A stretch of DNA of 64,000 nt from JBATTK01 sp049670505 (GTDB taxonomy: Bacteria; Bacteroidota; Bacteroidia; Flavobacteriales; Flavobacteriaceae): contig JBATTK010000110.1 in the NCBI GenBank assembly GCA_049670505.1, positions 1 through 64,000 on the forward strand, in the 5' to 3' direction. Under the pieces are notes generated by a model, which was not told where the DNA came from, made no database searches, and was given only the letters and a program-made list of their open reading frames with translations. Made by a program: the position numbers and the translations under genes. Within the stretch, counting starts at the first letter, position 1. Each line of letters begins with the position of its first letter. This document shows positions 52,486-60,533 of the stretch, piece after piece.

Positions 52486-52634
52486 ACGATTTAAAAATGT
52501 TAAAGTATTTTAAATAAAATAGCAATGCAAGGGAAAAGACACATTAATTTTTATAAATCTTAACCATAAAATATGTGGGCAGACGATACGAGTGGATAAA
52601 GACCACGACTATTAAAAACAAAAAAACTCCAAAC

Positions 52635-52677
52635 TGATATAGGTCAGTTTACACCTGCACAGAATATTGTATTTTAA
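52635..52677 (+). promoter_or_regulatory. Regulon promoter of small RNA copy B
   Basis: TGATATAGGTCA at 52635-52646 and -7 box TATTTTAA at 52670-52677, 35-base spacing, same register as copy A. Confidence 0.75.
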
Positions 52678-52682
52678 AGGCA

Positions 52683-52891
52683 TAATTAATCATGACATAG
52701 TTCTTTGAAAGAATGGGTTTTTAGGTCGCAACCCTAAAAATCTATGATAAGGGAAGAAGTTAAGATACCATTTTGTCCATTTGGCACTGAAAGGGTTTGG
52801 CAATAAACCACAGCAGAATCATTATAAGGGGCAATCCGGTAGCATAACATCTTCTTGGAACCGGGACATTTGGGTGTCCCGGTTTCTTTAA
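52683..52891 (+). ncRNA. Candidate regulon-controlled small RNA, copy B
   Basis: About 209 nt with no plausible ORF. Identical blocks to copy A, in the same order and at similar distances: GCATAATTAATC (52680-52691), TTCTTTGAAA (52701-52710), TGGGTTTTTAGGTCGC (52714-52729), GTTAAGATACC (52759-52769). The 5' stem GGGTTTTTA (52715-52723)/TAAAAATCT (52735-52743) keeps pairing through G-U, while the loop stem becomes GGT/ACC instead of GTC/GAC. It ends in a ten-base-pair terminator. The next gene (DUF302, 53135) begins about 245 bases further on, beyond a second hairpin, so a standalone RNA is favoured over a leader. Confidence 0.75.
52859..52890 (+). terminator. Terminator of small RNA copy B
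   Basis: AACCGGGACA (52859-52868), loop TTTGGG, TGTCCCGGTT (52875-52884), then TCTTTA. Homologous in sequence to the copy A terminator. Confidence 0.78.
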
Positions 52892-53045
52892 ACAATACAT
52901 GGAAAGCATTGGTCTATAGCGTTGCATAATACTATAGGTCATAGTGAAGTTCGATAAATTTTTTATAAAGATTGGCTTCTACATCGTTTTATCAATAAAG
53001 AGGTATAGAAGACAGGTCAATATAGCATAGATAAAAACACTTCAT

Positions 53046-53080
53046 AGGAAACAAGAGGTCTTAGTTTCCTGTTTCTGTTT
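53046..53080 (+). terminator. Second hairpin before the DUF302 gene
   Basis: AGGAAAC-AAGA (53046-53056) with TCTT-A-GTTTCCT (53059-53070), followed by GTTTCTGTTTTG. It may terminate read-through from copy B. The region 52892-53045 has no ORF and no match to the regulon spacing. Confidence 0.6.
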
Positions 53081-53134
53081 TGTGGAATAGGGATATGGCA
53101 TTGCTCATGAGGGTTATTATATATAAAACGGACC

Positions 53135-53524
53135 ATGGATTATTATTTTAGCACTATACTGGAAAATCTGGAATTTGATAAGGCCGTCCTTAGGGTAGGG
53201 GAAGCCTTAAAAAAAGAGGGTTTTGGTGTGCTCACCGAAATTGATATGAAAGCTACCTTTAAGAAAAAGTTGGAGGTGGAATTTTACAACTATAAAATTT
53301 TAGGTGCCTGCAATCCAAACTTTGCCCATAAGGCCCTGCTGGTTGAAGATAAAGTAGGCACTATGCTTCCCTGTAATATCATTGTACAGGAGAAAAAACC
53401 GGGAATCATAGAAGTTTCCGCCGTAAACCCCATCGCATCCATGCAAGCCGTGAGAAACCGCTCCTTGATAAAAGTGGCCCATGAAGTGCAAGATAGGCTC
53501 AAGAAAGTAATCGCAGCCCTGTAA
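53135..53524 (+). CDS. DUF302 family protein
   Basis: 129 residues: FDKAVLRVGEALKKEGFGVLTEIDMKA, cut here, then KILGACNPNFAHKALLVEDKVGTMLPCNIIVQE and VSAVNPIASM are the family hallmarks. DUF302 proteins are small cytosolic or periplasmic domains linked to oxidative stress or redox operons, with unknown biochemistry. No regulon palindrome at the standard spacing, so it may be read through from the small RNA B promoter. Confidence 0.9.
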   Translation: MDYYFSTILENLEFDKAVLRVGEALKKEGFGVLTEIDMKATFKKKLEVEFYNYKILGACNPNFAHKALLVEDKVGTMLPCNIIVQEKKPGIIEVSAVNPIASMQAVRNRSLIKVAHEVQDRLKKVIAAL

Positions 53525-53532
53525 GGCCTTAC

Positions 53533-53575
53533 TGATATATATCAGTTGATCCTTGGTTGTGCTTCCGTACATTTG
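53533..53575 (+). promoter_or_regulatory. Regulon promoter of the flavin reductase-to-RNR operon
   Basis: Perfect palindrome TGATATATATCA at 53533-53544 and perfect -7 box TACATTTG at 53568-53575, 35-base spacing. Confidence 0.8.
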
Positions 53576-53599
53576 AGCCTAACTATTGGAGTGCTATAG

Positions 53600-54211
53600 A
53601 TGGAAAAGCAATTGACAGATTTTTTCGTTCCCCTAACCATGGAAACCCCTATATGGAACCATTTCTTTATGGTGGCTCCCATGATAATAGTGGGTACCAA
53701 AGAAGGGAACGGTTACGATCTTGCCCCAAAGCATATGGCCACCCCCCTAGGGAATTCCAACTATTTTGGCTTTGTATGCACACATAACCATTCTACCTAC
53801 CATAATATTAAAAAAACCGGAGAGTTTACGGTAAGTTTTCCATTGCCGGATCAAATACTCTTGGCGTCTTTGAGTGCCTCGCCAAGGTGCCAGGACATAC
53901 AAAAGACCAAAGGTATTGTGAGGGCATTACCTACGATCAAAGCGACCACCATAGATGCCCTCTTTGTTGAGAATTCGTATTTGTATCTGGAATGTGTGTT
54001 GTACAAGATCATTGATGGATTTGATGCGTATAGTATCATCACGGGGAAGGTGAAGACTGCATTTGTCCATAAGGATTATATAAGGGTTTCCGATAAAGAT
54101 GAACAGCAACAGATCAACCAACACCCTCTATTGACCTATATAGCCGAAGGACGTTTCGCCTCCATTACCAAAACGTTCAATTTCCCATTTCCAAAAGGGT
54201 TTAAGCGATGA
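53600..54211 (+). CDS. Flavin reductase-like FMN-binding protein
   Basis: 203 residues. Split-barrel flavin reductase pattern: VAPMIIVGTKEGNGYDLAPKHMATPLG, FGFVCTHNHSTYHNIKKTGEFTVSFP, and CQDIQKTKGIVRALPTIKAT. It would reduce free or bound FMN with NAD(P)H. Overlaps the M20 peptidase by 4 bases (ATGA). First gene of the four-gene operon ending with class II ribonucleotide reductase. Confidence 0.87.
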   Translation: MEKQLTDFFVPLTMETPIWNHFFMVAPMIIVGTKEGNGYDLAPKHMATPLGNSNYFGFVCTHNHSTYHNIKKTGEFTVSFPLPDQILLASLSASPRCQDIQKTKGIVRALPTIKATTIDALFVENSYLYLECVLYKIIDGFDAYSIITGKVKTAFVHKDYIRVSDKDEQQQINQHPLLTYIAEGRFASITKTFNFPFPKGFKR

Positions 54212-55383
54212 TCGAACCTAGGGAAATAGCAACGGACGTTCGAGCGTTTTTAAAATCCCACCAAGAAAAAATGCTACGCTTTCTTGGAAATTTGGTTACG
54301 ATGGAAACACCATCAAAAGCAATAGCTCCGCAATATCAAATTCTTGGGTTTTTAAAAGATGAATTGGAAGCCATAGGATATATGGTACTACACGTTCCAG
54401 GTGTACATACAGGGGGCTATCTCTACGCTAGGCCTAAAAATAGGGACAAAAACCTTCCCTTTCAACTATTGATCGGGCATTGTGATACCGTTTGGCCAAC
54501 AGATACAATAAAGGAAATGCCCCTGACCTTCACGGGAGGCAAGATGAGGGGGCCGGGAATATATGATATGAAAGCAGGTCTGACCCAGTTATATTTTGCC
54601 TTGCTGACCATTAAGGCAATGCAACTATCTACAAAAGTGACCCCAATAGTTTTAATCAACTCCGATGAGGAGATCGGTAGTAAAGAATCTTCCAATGCAA
54701 TCAAAAGGTTGGCCAAAATAGCCGACCGTGCGTATGTTCTGGAACCGCCACTTGGGCTGGAAGGAAGTTTAAAGACGGCAAGAAAAGGATTGGGACGGTT
54801 CACAATTACTGTTAAGGGAAAAGCTGCCCATGCCGGTCTAGATCCTTCCAAGGGGGCCAATGCCATTGTGGAATTATCGCATCAGATCCAAAGCTTATAT
54901 GCCATGAACGATCTGGAGAGAGGTATAACCGTTAATGTAGGTATGATCGAGGGGGGTATTTCTCCGAACGTGGTAGCCCCAAAAAGTAAAGCGGTCATAG
55001 ATGTTAGAATATTGAATGCGGTAGATGGCGAATATATAAGCGGAAAAATTATGGGGTTAAAACCGTATCTGGAGGATGTGGAACTGCATATTTCCGGAGG
55101 TATTGGCAGGCCTCCGATGCAGCGAACCGTCCGCAACCGGAAATTGTGGGAAATGGCCAAACGCCAAGGACAATATTTGGGAATTGAATTGGAAGAAGCA
55201 ACGGCAGGCGGTGGCTCCGATGCCAATACTACAAGTCTGTTCACCGCAACACTTGATGGCCTTGGTACGCCCGGTGATGGCGCACACGCTACCTTCGAAT
55301 ACATCCTGCATAACAGACTTATAGAAAGAACGGCCTTGTTGATCTTGTTATTGTTGGCGGAACCTCTAAATAAAAAATTATGA
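54208..55383 (+). CDS. M20 family metallopeptidase
   Basis: 391 residues. Catalytic metal motif IGHCDTVWP (His-x-Asp), IYDMKAGL (bridging Asp), INSDEEIGS (catalytic Glu pair), EPPLGLEGS, and HAGLDPSKGANAIVELS in the dimerisation domain. Carboxypeptidase G2/acetylornithine deacetylase-like hydrolase; substrate unknown. Translationally coupled to both neighbours (ATGA overlaps). Confidence 0.9.
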   Translation: MIEPREIATDVRAFLKSHQEKMLRFLGNLVTMETPSKAIAPQYQILGFLKDELEAIGYMVLHVPGVHTGGYLYARPKNRDKNLPFQLLIGHCDTVWPTDTIKEMPLTFTGGKMRGPGIYDMKAGLTQLYFALLTIKAMQLSTKVTPIVLINSDEEIGSKESSNAIKRLAKIADRAYVLEPPLGLEGSLKTARKGLGRFTITVKGKAAHAGLDPSKGANAIVELSHQIQSLYAMNDLERGITVNVGMIEGGISPNVVAPKSKAVIDVRILNAVDGEYISGKIMGLKPYLEDVELHISGGIGRPPMQRTVRNRKLWEMAKRQGQYLGIELEEATAGGGSDANTTSLFTATLDGLGTPGDGAHATFEYILHNRLIERTALLILLLLAEPLNKKL

Positions 55384-56399
55384 ACCATACCTATATCCAT
55401 GCTTCCCTGACCCGTATATCTGATCTTGCAGAAAAAGAGTTTACGCTAAAAAAACTACCAAAGGACCAATGGGAAACCGGGGATTATGTGGCTTGTAAAA
55501 TTGTAGACCCTGGGAGTACAAGCCTGCAAATAGAACTGGCCAACGGAAGAATGCGGGGCGTAATAGGAGGCGAGTCCGTTTTAGGTGCTTTAGGGGAGCG
55601 TTTTGCTACATTAGAAGCCACGGGAACTTGGCGGAATGTGGGCGATGACCTAAAAATGACCATCTTAACGGGAGCGGGACTGATGGGAAAATTAACTTCC
55701 AAATCCGTTTTCTTGCCCAAAATGATGAAGGTGATCTACTCTGGCCATGTGATGCGGGACGAAAAAAAATTGACCATGGAGAGTTTTGTGGAACAGGTAA
55801 ATATAGTTCCGTTCAACACCCCGATAATACTCTTTGTGGGCACTTCCATGTCTGCGGGTAAGACCACTTCGGCCAGAATCGTGACCAATTTGTTCAAACG
55901 GGCAGGGTATAAGGTGGTGGGTGCCAAATTAACCGGGGCAGGACGTTTTAAGGATATTTTGGCCATTAAGGATGTGGGTGCCGATGCCGTAATGGATTTT
56001 GTGGACGTAGGCCTCCCTTCTTCCATTTGTCCCAAGGACAAGTTCAAAGTTAAATTACAGCAATTGCTAAGTAAGATCGCACAACAGGAGGCAGATGTTG
56101 CCATCATGGAAATCGGGGCATCGCCCTTGGAACCGTATAATGGTGATATGGCCATTAATATGATCAGGGAACATATAAAGTGTATCATTTTAAGCGCTTC
56201 CGACCCCTATGCCGTCCATGGACTAATGAAAGCCTTTGATATTGCTCCCGATATCGTAACCGGAGTAGCCGTTAATACGCTTGCGGGAAGGAGACTGGTA
56301 GAAGAACTCTGTAAAGTCAAGGCATTGAACCTGATTGATGCTACGACTACCAAGGCGCTGAAACAAATTTTGTCAACGAAAATAGGGTTTACACTTTAA
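55380..56399 (+). CDS. DUF1611 (DgcN-like) P-loop protein
   Basis: 339 residues. The N-terminal third is beta-rich. The P-loop is GTSMSAGKTTSAR near residue 152, followed by GYKVVGAKLTGAGRFKDILAIK cut here, DVGADAVMDFVDVGLPSS, IMEIGASPLEPYNGD and SASDPYAVHGLMKAFDI. This matches the DUF1611 P-loop family, whose characterised members take part in D-amino acid or dipeptide metabolism. Coupled to the M20 peptidase upstream, a plausible functional pair. Confidence 0.65.
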   Translation: MNHTYIHASLTRISDLAEKEFTLKKLPKDQWETGDYVACKIVDPGSTSLQIELANGRMRGVIGGESVLGALGERFATLEATGTWRNVGDDLKMTILTGAGLMGKLTSKSVFLPKMMKVIYSGHVMRDEKKLTMESFVEQVNIVPFNTPIILFVGTSMSAGKTTSARIVTNLFKRAGYKVVGAKLTGAGRFKDILAIKDVGADAVMDFVDVGLPSSICPKDKFKVKLQQLLSKIAQQEADVAIMEIGASPLEPYNGDMAINMIREHIKCIILSASDPYAVHGLMKAFDIAPDIVTGVAVNTLAGRRLVEELCKVKALNLIDATTTKALKQILSTKIGFTL

Positions 56400-56408
56400 A
56401 AGGATGTC

Positions 56409-58115
56409 ATGGATCTAACCGTCAATGCCATACAAATTCTGGAAGATCGGTATCTGCTCAAAAATAAAATGATCGAGACCCCTGACCAGTTATTGCGAAG
56501 GGTGGCCAAATATATTGCTAGTGCCGAAGATATGGATAGTACAGCTTGGGAGGAAAAATTCTATCAAATTATGTACCATCTGGAATTCCTGCCCAATTCT
56601 CCTACGCTAATGAACGCGGCATTGCCCAAAGGCCAGCTTAGTGCCTGTTTTGTGTTGCCCATAGCGGATAGTCTTCAATGTATTTTCACGACCCTAAAGA
56701 ATGCTGCACTGATTCATCAAAGTGGAGGCGGAACAGGATTTAATTTTTCTAGGCTTCGCCCTAAAGATGATTCGGTAGCTTCATCCGGGGGAACATCTTC
56801 TGGTCCCATTGCCTTTATGAAAGTCTATGATGCTGCCACTGAACATGTAAAACAAGGTGGAAAACGCAGGGGAGCCAATATGGGTATATTGAATGTTGAT
56901 CACCCGGATATAATTGAATTTATTGCTACTAAGTCTGATGGAAGAAGTTTGCGGAATTTTAACCTATCTGTTGGGATTACCGATACTTTTATGGATGCGG
57001 TTTCAAAAAACTCCCATTGGCATTTGATCAATCCAAGGACCAAACAAGTACAGAAGACCATTAAGGCAAAAAAAATATGGGACCGTATTGTGGAGGAGGC
57101 ATGGCGAACAGCCGATCCAGGACTTATTTTTTTGGATACCGTGAATAGGGCCAATTCGCTGCCGAAACTAGGTGCTATACAAAGTACCAATCCCTGCGGG
57201 GAAGTACCGCTGTTGGATTATGAAAGCTGTAATCTTGGATCGTTGAATTTAACCAAGGTTTTGATCCGGAAGAACCAACGAACCAGTATCGATTGGAATA
57301 GGCTGGAGGATAACATTCGAATTGGAATCCGATTTTTGGACAATGTAATTACAGTAAATCACTATGTACTTCCGGAAATTAGGGATATGGCCCTAGCTAA
57401 CCGAAAAATAGGACTAGGTGTAATGGGCTGGGCAGAAATGTTGATCTTGCTTGGTATTCCCTACGCTTCGGACGATGCTGTACATTTAGGGGAGCAATTA
57501 ATGCAATTTATCCAAACGAAAAGCTATCAAGCTTCCGAAGCCCTTGCAAAAGTACGGGGCACGTTCCCGCATTGGCAAGATAGCAAATATGCCCCTGAAA
57601 TGCCTATGCGAAACGCTACCTGCAACAGTATTGCGCCTACAGGCAGTATATCTGTCATCGCCAACACATCCTATTCCATAGAGCCCTTATATGCCCTTGC
57701 CTATAATAGGGTAGGGATTTTGGGAAACAAGACCCAAACGGAAATGAACGCTAGTTTTGTTGAGAAGCTAAAGACATTGGGGTTGTGGACCAGGGAAGTG
57801 GAAGGTATGGTAAGGCGATCAGGTAGTATTCAAGAAATCAAAGCAATTCCAACGGAAGTGAAAAAGTTGTTTGAGACCAGTATGGATATTCCCTGGAAAT
57901 ACCATCTGCTGCACCAAAAGGCCTTTCAAAAGTATACGGACAATGCGGTTTCCAAAACCGTTAACCTTCCGGAGAATGTAAGTATACAGGAAGTTTCGGA
58001 AATTTATAGGACCTCATGGGAATATGGACTAAAGGGAATTACCATATACCGGAACGGCAGTAAAACAAATCAGGTGCTGCAGCATTGTAACCTACAGAAC
58101 AATGAGGACTGTTAG
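56409..58115 (+). CDS. nrdJ: Adenosylcobalamin-dependent (class II) ribonucleotide reductase
   Basis: 568 residues, rather short for the family. LPNSPTLMNAALPKGQLSACFV is cut here with the substrate-site Cys; SGGGTGFNFSRLRP; KQGGKRRGANMGIL; NPCGEVPLLDYESCNLGSLNL (thiyl-radical Cys region); ATCNSIAPTGSISVIANTS. Class II enzymes make deoxynucleotides without oxygen, which fits a low-oxygen regulon. No C-terminal zinc or ATP-cone extension is present. It ends the operon before a very strong terminator. Confidence 0.9.
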   Translation: MDLTVNAIQILEDRYLLKNKMIETPDQLLRRVAKYIASAEDMDSTAWEEKFYQIMYHLEFLPNSPTLMNAALPKGQLSACFVLPIADSLQCIFTTLKNAALIHQSGGGTGFNFSRLRPKDDSVASSGGTSSGPIAFMKVYDAATEHVKQGGKRRGANMGILNVDHPDIIEFIATKSDGRSLRNFNLSVGITDTFMDAVSKNSHWHLINPRTKQVQKTIKAKKIWDRIVEEAWRTADPGLIFLDTVNRANSLPKLGAIQSTNPCGEVPLLDYESCNLGSLNLTKVLIRKNQRTSIDWNRLEDNIRIGIRFLDNVITVNHYVLPEIRDMALANRKIGLGVMGWAEMLILLGIPYASDDAVHLGEQLMQFIQTKSYQASEALAKVRGTFPHWQDSKYAPEMPMRNATCNSIAPTGSISVIANTSYSIEPLYALAYNRVGILGNKTQTEMNASFVEKLKTLGLWTREVEGMVRRSGSIQEIKAIPTEVKKLFETSMDIPWKYHLLHQKAFQKYTDNAVSKTVNLPENVSIQEVSEIYRTSWEYGLKGITIYRNGSKTNQVLQHCNLQNNEDC

Positions 58116-58130
58116 CTCCAAGGAGCAAAA

Positions 58131-58178
58131 ACCGGACAGGTCTCCCTCCTTAAAAGGGAGACCTGTCCGGTCCGTTTT
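58131..58178 (+). terminator. Exceptionally strong terminator of the RNR operon
   Basis: Perfect 17-bp stem (58131-58147 with 58155-58171), 7-base loop CCTTAAA, GC-rich in the core, then CCGTTTTGTTTTTAG. The complementarity has no mismatch. Confidence 0.93.
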
Positions 58179-58204
58179 GTTTTTAGGGTGTAATGCAAAA
58201 TTCG

Positions 58205-58573
58205 CTACCCCATTTCTTTTTCCTTGCGCCTGGTATCCGCAAGCTTTTCGATCAAGTCGGGTATTTTTTCGAATACAGCGGCAAGCCCATGGGTTTTCCC
58301 GGCTGCAAGAAAGGAAATTTCATCCGCTTTGCTTACTAAAAAACCGATGGGTTCTATTCCTACTCCCGCTCCGGCACCCATACCTTCTCCTTTACGGCCT
58401 TTTGCCTCGGTGCCTTCACCACCGCCGGAACCAAATCCCATACCTACTTTAATAACAGGTACGCACTTGAATTCACCCAGTTCAAATTGTTCTCCAACAA
58501 CAGTTTCTGTTTTGGCCTCGGACTTCATAAAGTCGGTAATTTGGGTCAATAACTCTTCAAAATGTAATTCCAT
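58205..58573 (-). CDS. YtfJ/GerW-family protein
   Basis: 122 residues. LLTQITDFMKSEAKTETVVGEQFELGEFKCVPVIKVGMGFGSGGG is cut here, then GIEPIGFLVSKADEISFLAAG. This is the GerW (YtfJ) family described in sporulating Firmicutes, also present in non-sporulating bacteria. The middle is very glycine rich. It follows its partner YtfI-like gene by 11 bases on the same strand. Confidence 0.88.
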   Translation of the reverse strand: MELHFEELLTQITDFMKSEAKTETVVGEQFELGEFKCVPVIKVGMGFGSGGGEGTEAKGRKGEGMGAGAGVGIEPIGFLVSKADEISFLAAGKTHGLAAVFEKIPDLIEKLADTRRKEKEMG

Positions 58574-58584
58574 AATGCTATTCT

Positions 58585-59088
58585 TTAAAAGTTAATAAAT
58601 GATTTAATGATAAATATTGGCCTATTTTGCATATGCAATGCCATGTTGTTCCTTCCTTCAAAATTGATGCGAAATGTTCCTTTGCTGTAATTTAGGAAAG
58701 CAAATAAGGGATATAATTTTGCGTTCAAAACACAATTTCCCGTATCCACATCCACCAACAAATATTTCACTTTAAAAGATCTTAATACTCGCAGGCCCTT
58801 TTTTAGACCTATGGTTCCCTTGTTTCTTTTTCCTATGGCTCCTTTAGCTATTTTTTTCTTTTTGGAGGCCTTTCCCATTTTTAACGGATAGAAGTAGAAT
58901 TTCATAAAGAACGTTTGCAATTTTATCCGTAACAGTTCCTCTTGATGTCCTTCGATTGTTGCTTTTGCCAAACCCGTAAACTGCACATAATATTGGTTTG
59001 CAACAGTGTCAATGAATACATTGATCGGCATAAAAAGTATATAGACAATAAGAAGAAAGAACAACATTAAAACAAGGATCGACCACAT
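58585..59088 (-). CDS. YtfI/DUF2953-like membrane-anchored protein
   Basis: 167 residues. One N-terminal membrane helix (LVLMLFFLLIVYILFM), then a beta-rich domain with a strongly basic middle (KMGKASKKKKIAKGAIGKR cut here). The DUF2953/YtfI protein of Bacillus is paired with YtfJ in the same order, so synteny supports the assignment more than sequence does. Regulon promoter at 59104-59146. Confidence 0.65.
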   Translation of the reverse strand: MWSILVLMLFFLLIVYILFMPINVFIDTVANQYYVQFTGLAKATIEGHQEELLRIKLQTFFMKFYFYPLKMGKASKKKKIAKGAIGKRNKGTIGLKKGLRVLRSFKVKYLLVDVDTGNCVLNAKLYPLFAFLNYSKGTFRINFEGRNNMALHMQNRPIFIIKSFINF

Positions 59089-59103
59089 TGCTCAGGTTTT
59101 CCA

Positions 59104-59146
59104 CAAAGGAAATCAAATAGGAGGGAAGGTACCATGATCTGGATCA
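59104..59146 (-). promoter_or_regulatory. Regulon promoter of the YtfI/YtfJ unit
   Basis: TGATCTGGATCA at 59135-59146; leftward -7 box TTCCTTTG at 59111-59104, 35-base spacing. Confidence 0.7.
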
Positions 59147-59198
59147 TTCCAAAGCGGGTTTTTTTTGGTATGAATCTTGGTTTTTGTTGCCATTAAAA

Positions 59199-59241
59199 TG
59201 ATATATGTCATTTCCTGGAACTTAAGTGACCACTATCTTTT
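59199..59241 (+). promoter_or_regulatory. Regulon promoter of the zinc-ribbon protein
   Basis: TGATATATGTCA at 59199-59210 and -7 box TATCTTTT at 59234-59241, 35-base spacing. Confidence 0.72.
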
Positions 59242-59279
59242 ACCCTATATAAAAAGTATGAAACCAATAGTATAGTATT

Positions 59280-59468
59280 ATGAAAAGTTCAGAAAAAAAT
59301 AGCTGCCAAAGTTGTGGGATACCCATAACTCGACTATCCGATTTTGGTAGGAACAAGAGTGGAAGTATCCATACCGATTATTGCCGAGATTGTTATCAAG
59401 GTGGGAAGTTTACCGATTTCGGAATTAAGATGAAAACAGAAAACAAGAAGACCATTGCTCTTGCGTAA
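59280..59468 (+). CDS. Small zinc-ribbon protein
   Basis: 62 residues. Four Cys as CQSCGIPI and YCRDCYQGGKF form a putative zinc ribbon. Such small zinc-ribbon proteins are frequent stress genes in Bacteroidetes. The predicted transcription start (~59247) gives a 33-base leader. Confidence 0.82.
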   Translation: MKSSEKNSCQSCGIPITRLSDFGRNKSGSIHTDYCRDCYQGGKFTDFGIKMKTENKKTIALA

Positions 59469-59592
59469 TTCAAAAAAGTTAACCGTGCTCCCGTCCATGA
59501 TTAATTTCACTTAGAACAAAGCAATTGCATTACTTTTTAAAATCTATGGATTTTCTATCCTTAGGGTTTTGATTATAGCCGTAATATGTCTT

Positions 59593-60300
59593 TTACTCCA
59601 GATTATCCAACGAGTGATAGGTTACACTCATCCTATTGAAATAGGTCTCATATTTTTGTAATCCCTTATTGATCATATCAACAGCGGCTTGGTTGGTAGT
59701 GGTCGCTCCGGATGCGCCATCCACAATGATATTTCCTTTAAGAACATTTTGACCGCCCTGTTGCAGTCCAAAAGTATTGGAATTAAAGGATATTTTAGTG
59801 CCCATAAACTGTTTTTCAAAGGATGTCTGCGTAATTCCATCACCATACCCCTCGGATTCCGCCTTGTGATCAAACTGTATTTTTTCGATTTCTCCCGTTG
59901 ATCTGTCCACCAGCATTTGTGCCCAAATAGTACCCCCATACCCTTTACCATTCGCAAAAAGAACGGCCTTGTCTGTATTTTTCATTTCAAGTATGGGAAA
60001 TACCTCAATTGTTTTGGAATCCATCAATGCGCGATAAAGCTTCATGAATTTGTTGGTGTTAATGGTCCTAAGGACACCGTTTTTGCCAATTTCCTTAAAT
60101 TGGATCAATTGTGCTATATCCGTGGTATCGGTTACAGGAACGGCCGCAAAACTTACGATGTCCCGTATTGCCGAGGGAATTTGTTCCGTGGTTTCCACTT
60201 GCTCTTGGGGCGATTGAATCTTTAGTTTTTCAGTATTGGGCTTTTGCTTACAGTTCCAAACCAAGGAAACCAGTAGTAAGAGTGCTATTTTTGTTTTCAT
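59593..60300 (-). CDS. FMN-binding-domain lipoprotein (NqrC/RnfG-like)
   Basis: 235 residues. Lipobox WNCK near residue 17. The C-terminal domain has VDGASGATTT near residue 205, the S(T)GATT motif where FMN is covalently attached to Thr in NqrC/RnfG-type domains, preceded by YGGTIWAQMLVDRSTGEIEKI. Likely an exported flavoprotein in an extracytoplasmic electron-transfer chain. An ApbE partner is not seen in the window. Confidence 0.82.
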   Translation of the reverse strand: MKTKIALLLLVSLVWNCKQKPNTEKLKIQSPQEQVETTEQIPSAIRDIVSFAAVPVTDTTDIAQLIQFKEIGKNGVLRTINTNKFMKLYRALMDSKTIEVFPILEMKNTDKAVLFANGKGYGGTIWAQMLVDRSTGEIEKIQFDHKAESEGYGDGITQTSFEKQFMGTKISFNSNTFGLQQGGQNVLKGNIIVDGASGATTTNQAAVDMINKGLQKYETYFNRMSVTYHSLDNLE

Positions 60301-60401
60301 TTTTGTGATTTTACAACTATTATTTAAAGTTATGGAAGCCTGTAAAACCTATAGTCGAGTTAGAACATAGGTATACGGGATCATCCGATTCTTTAGTCTT
60401 G

Positions 60402-60444
60402 CGAAGTTATATGGATCAAGGGTTTTTTAAAATGATTTATGTCA
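60402..60444 (-). promoter_or_regulatory. Regulon promoter of the FMN-binding lipoprotein
   Basis: TGATTTATGTCA at 60433-60444; leftward -7 box TAACTTCG at 60409-60402, 35-base spacing. Confidence 0.68.
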
Positions 60445-60473
60445 GTCTTTGGGTCCAAAACTATATGGGCGTA

Positions 60474-60516
60474 TGATGTAGATCATTGCAAATACAAGGG
60501 AAGATGTATAGGTTTG
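60474..60516 (+). promoter_or_regulatory. Regulon promoter of the DUF4136-like lipoprotein
   Basis: TGATGTAGATCA at 60474-60485; -7 box TAGGTTTG at 60509-60516, 35-base spacing and perfect TANNTTTG. The predicted start ~60522 rules out the in-frame ATG at 60486. Confidence 0.75.
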
Positions 60517-60533
60517 GCCCAAAACTTCGGATA

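Noticed and set aside
52683..53134. Copy B considered as a riboswitch or leader of the DUF302 gene
   Set aside because: A terminator ends it about 245 bases before the gene, a second hairpin follows, and the homologous copy A has no downstream gene on its strand.
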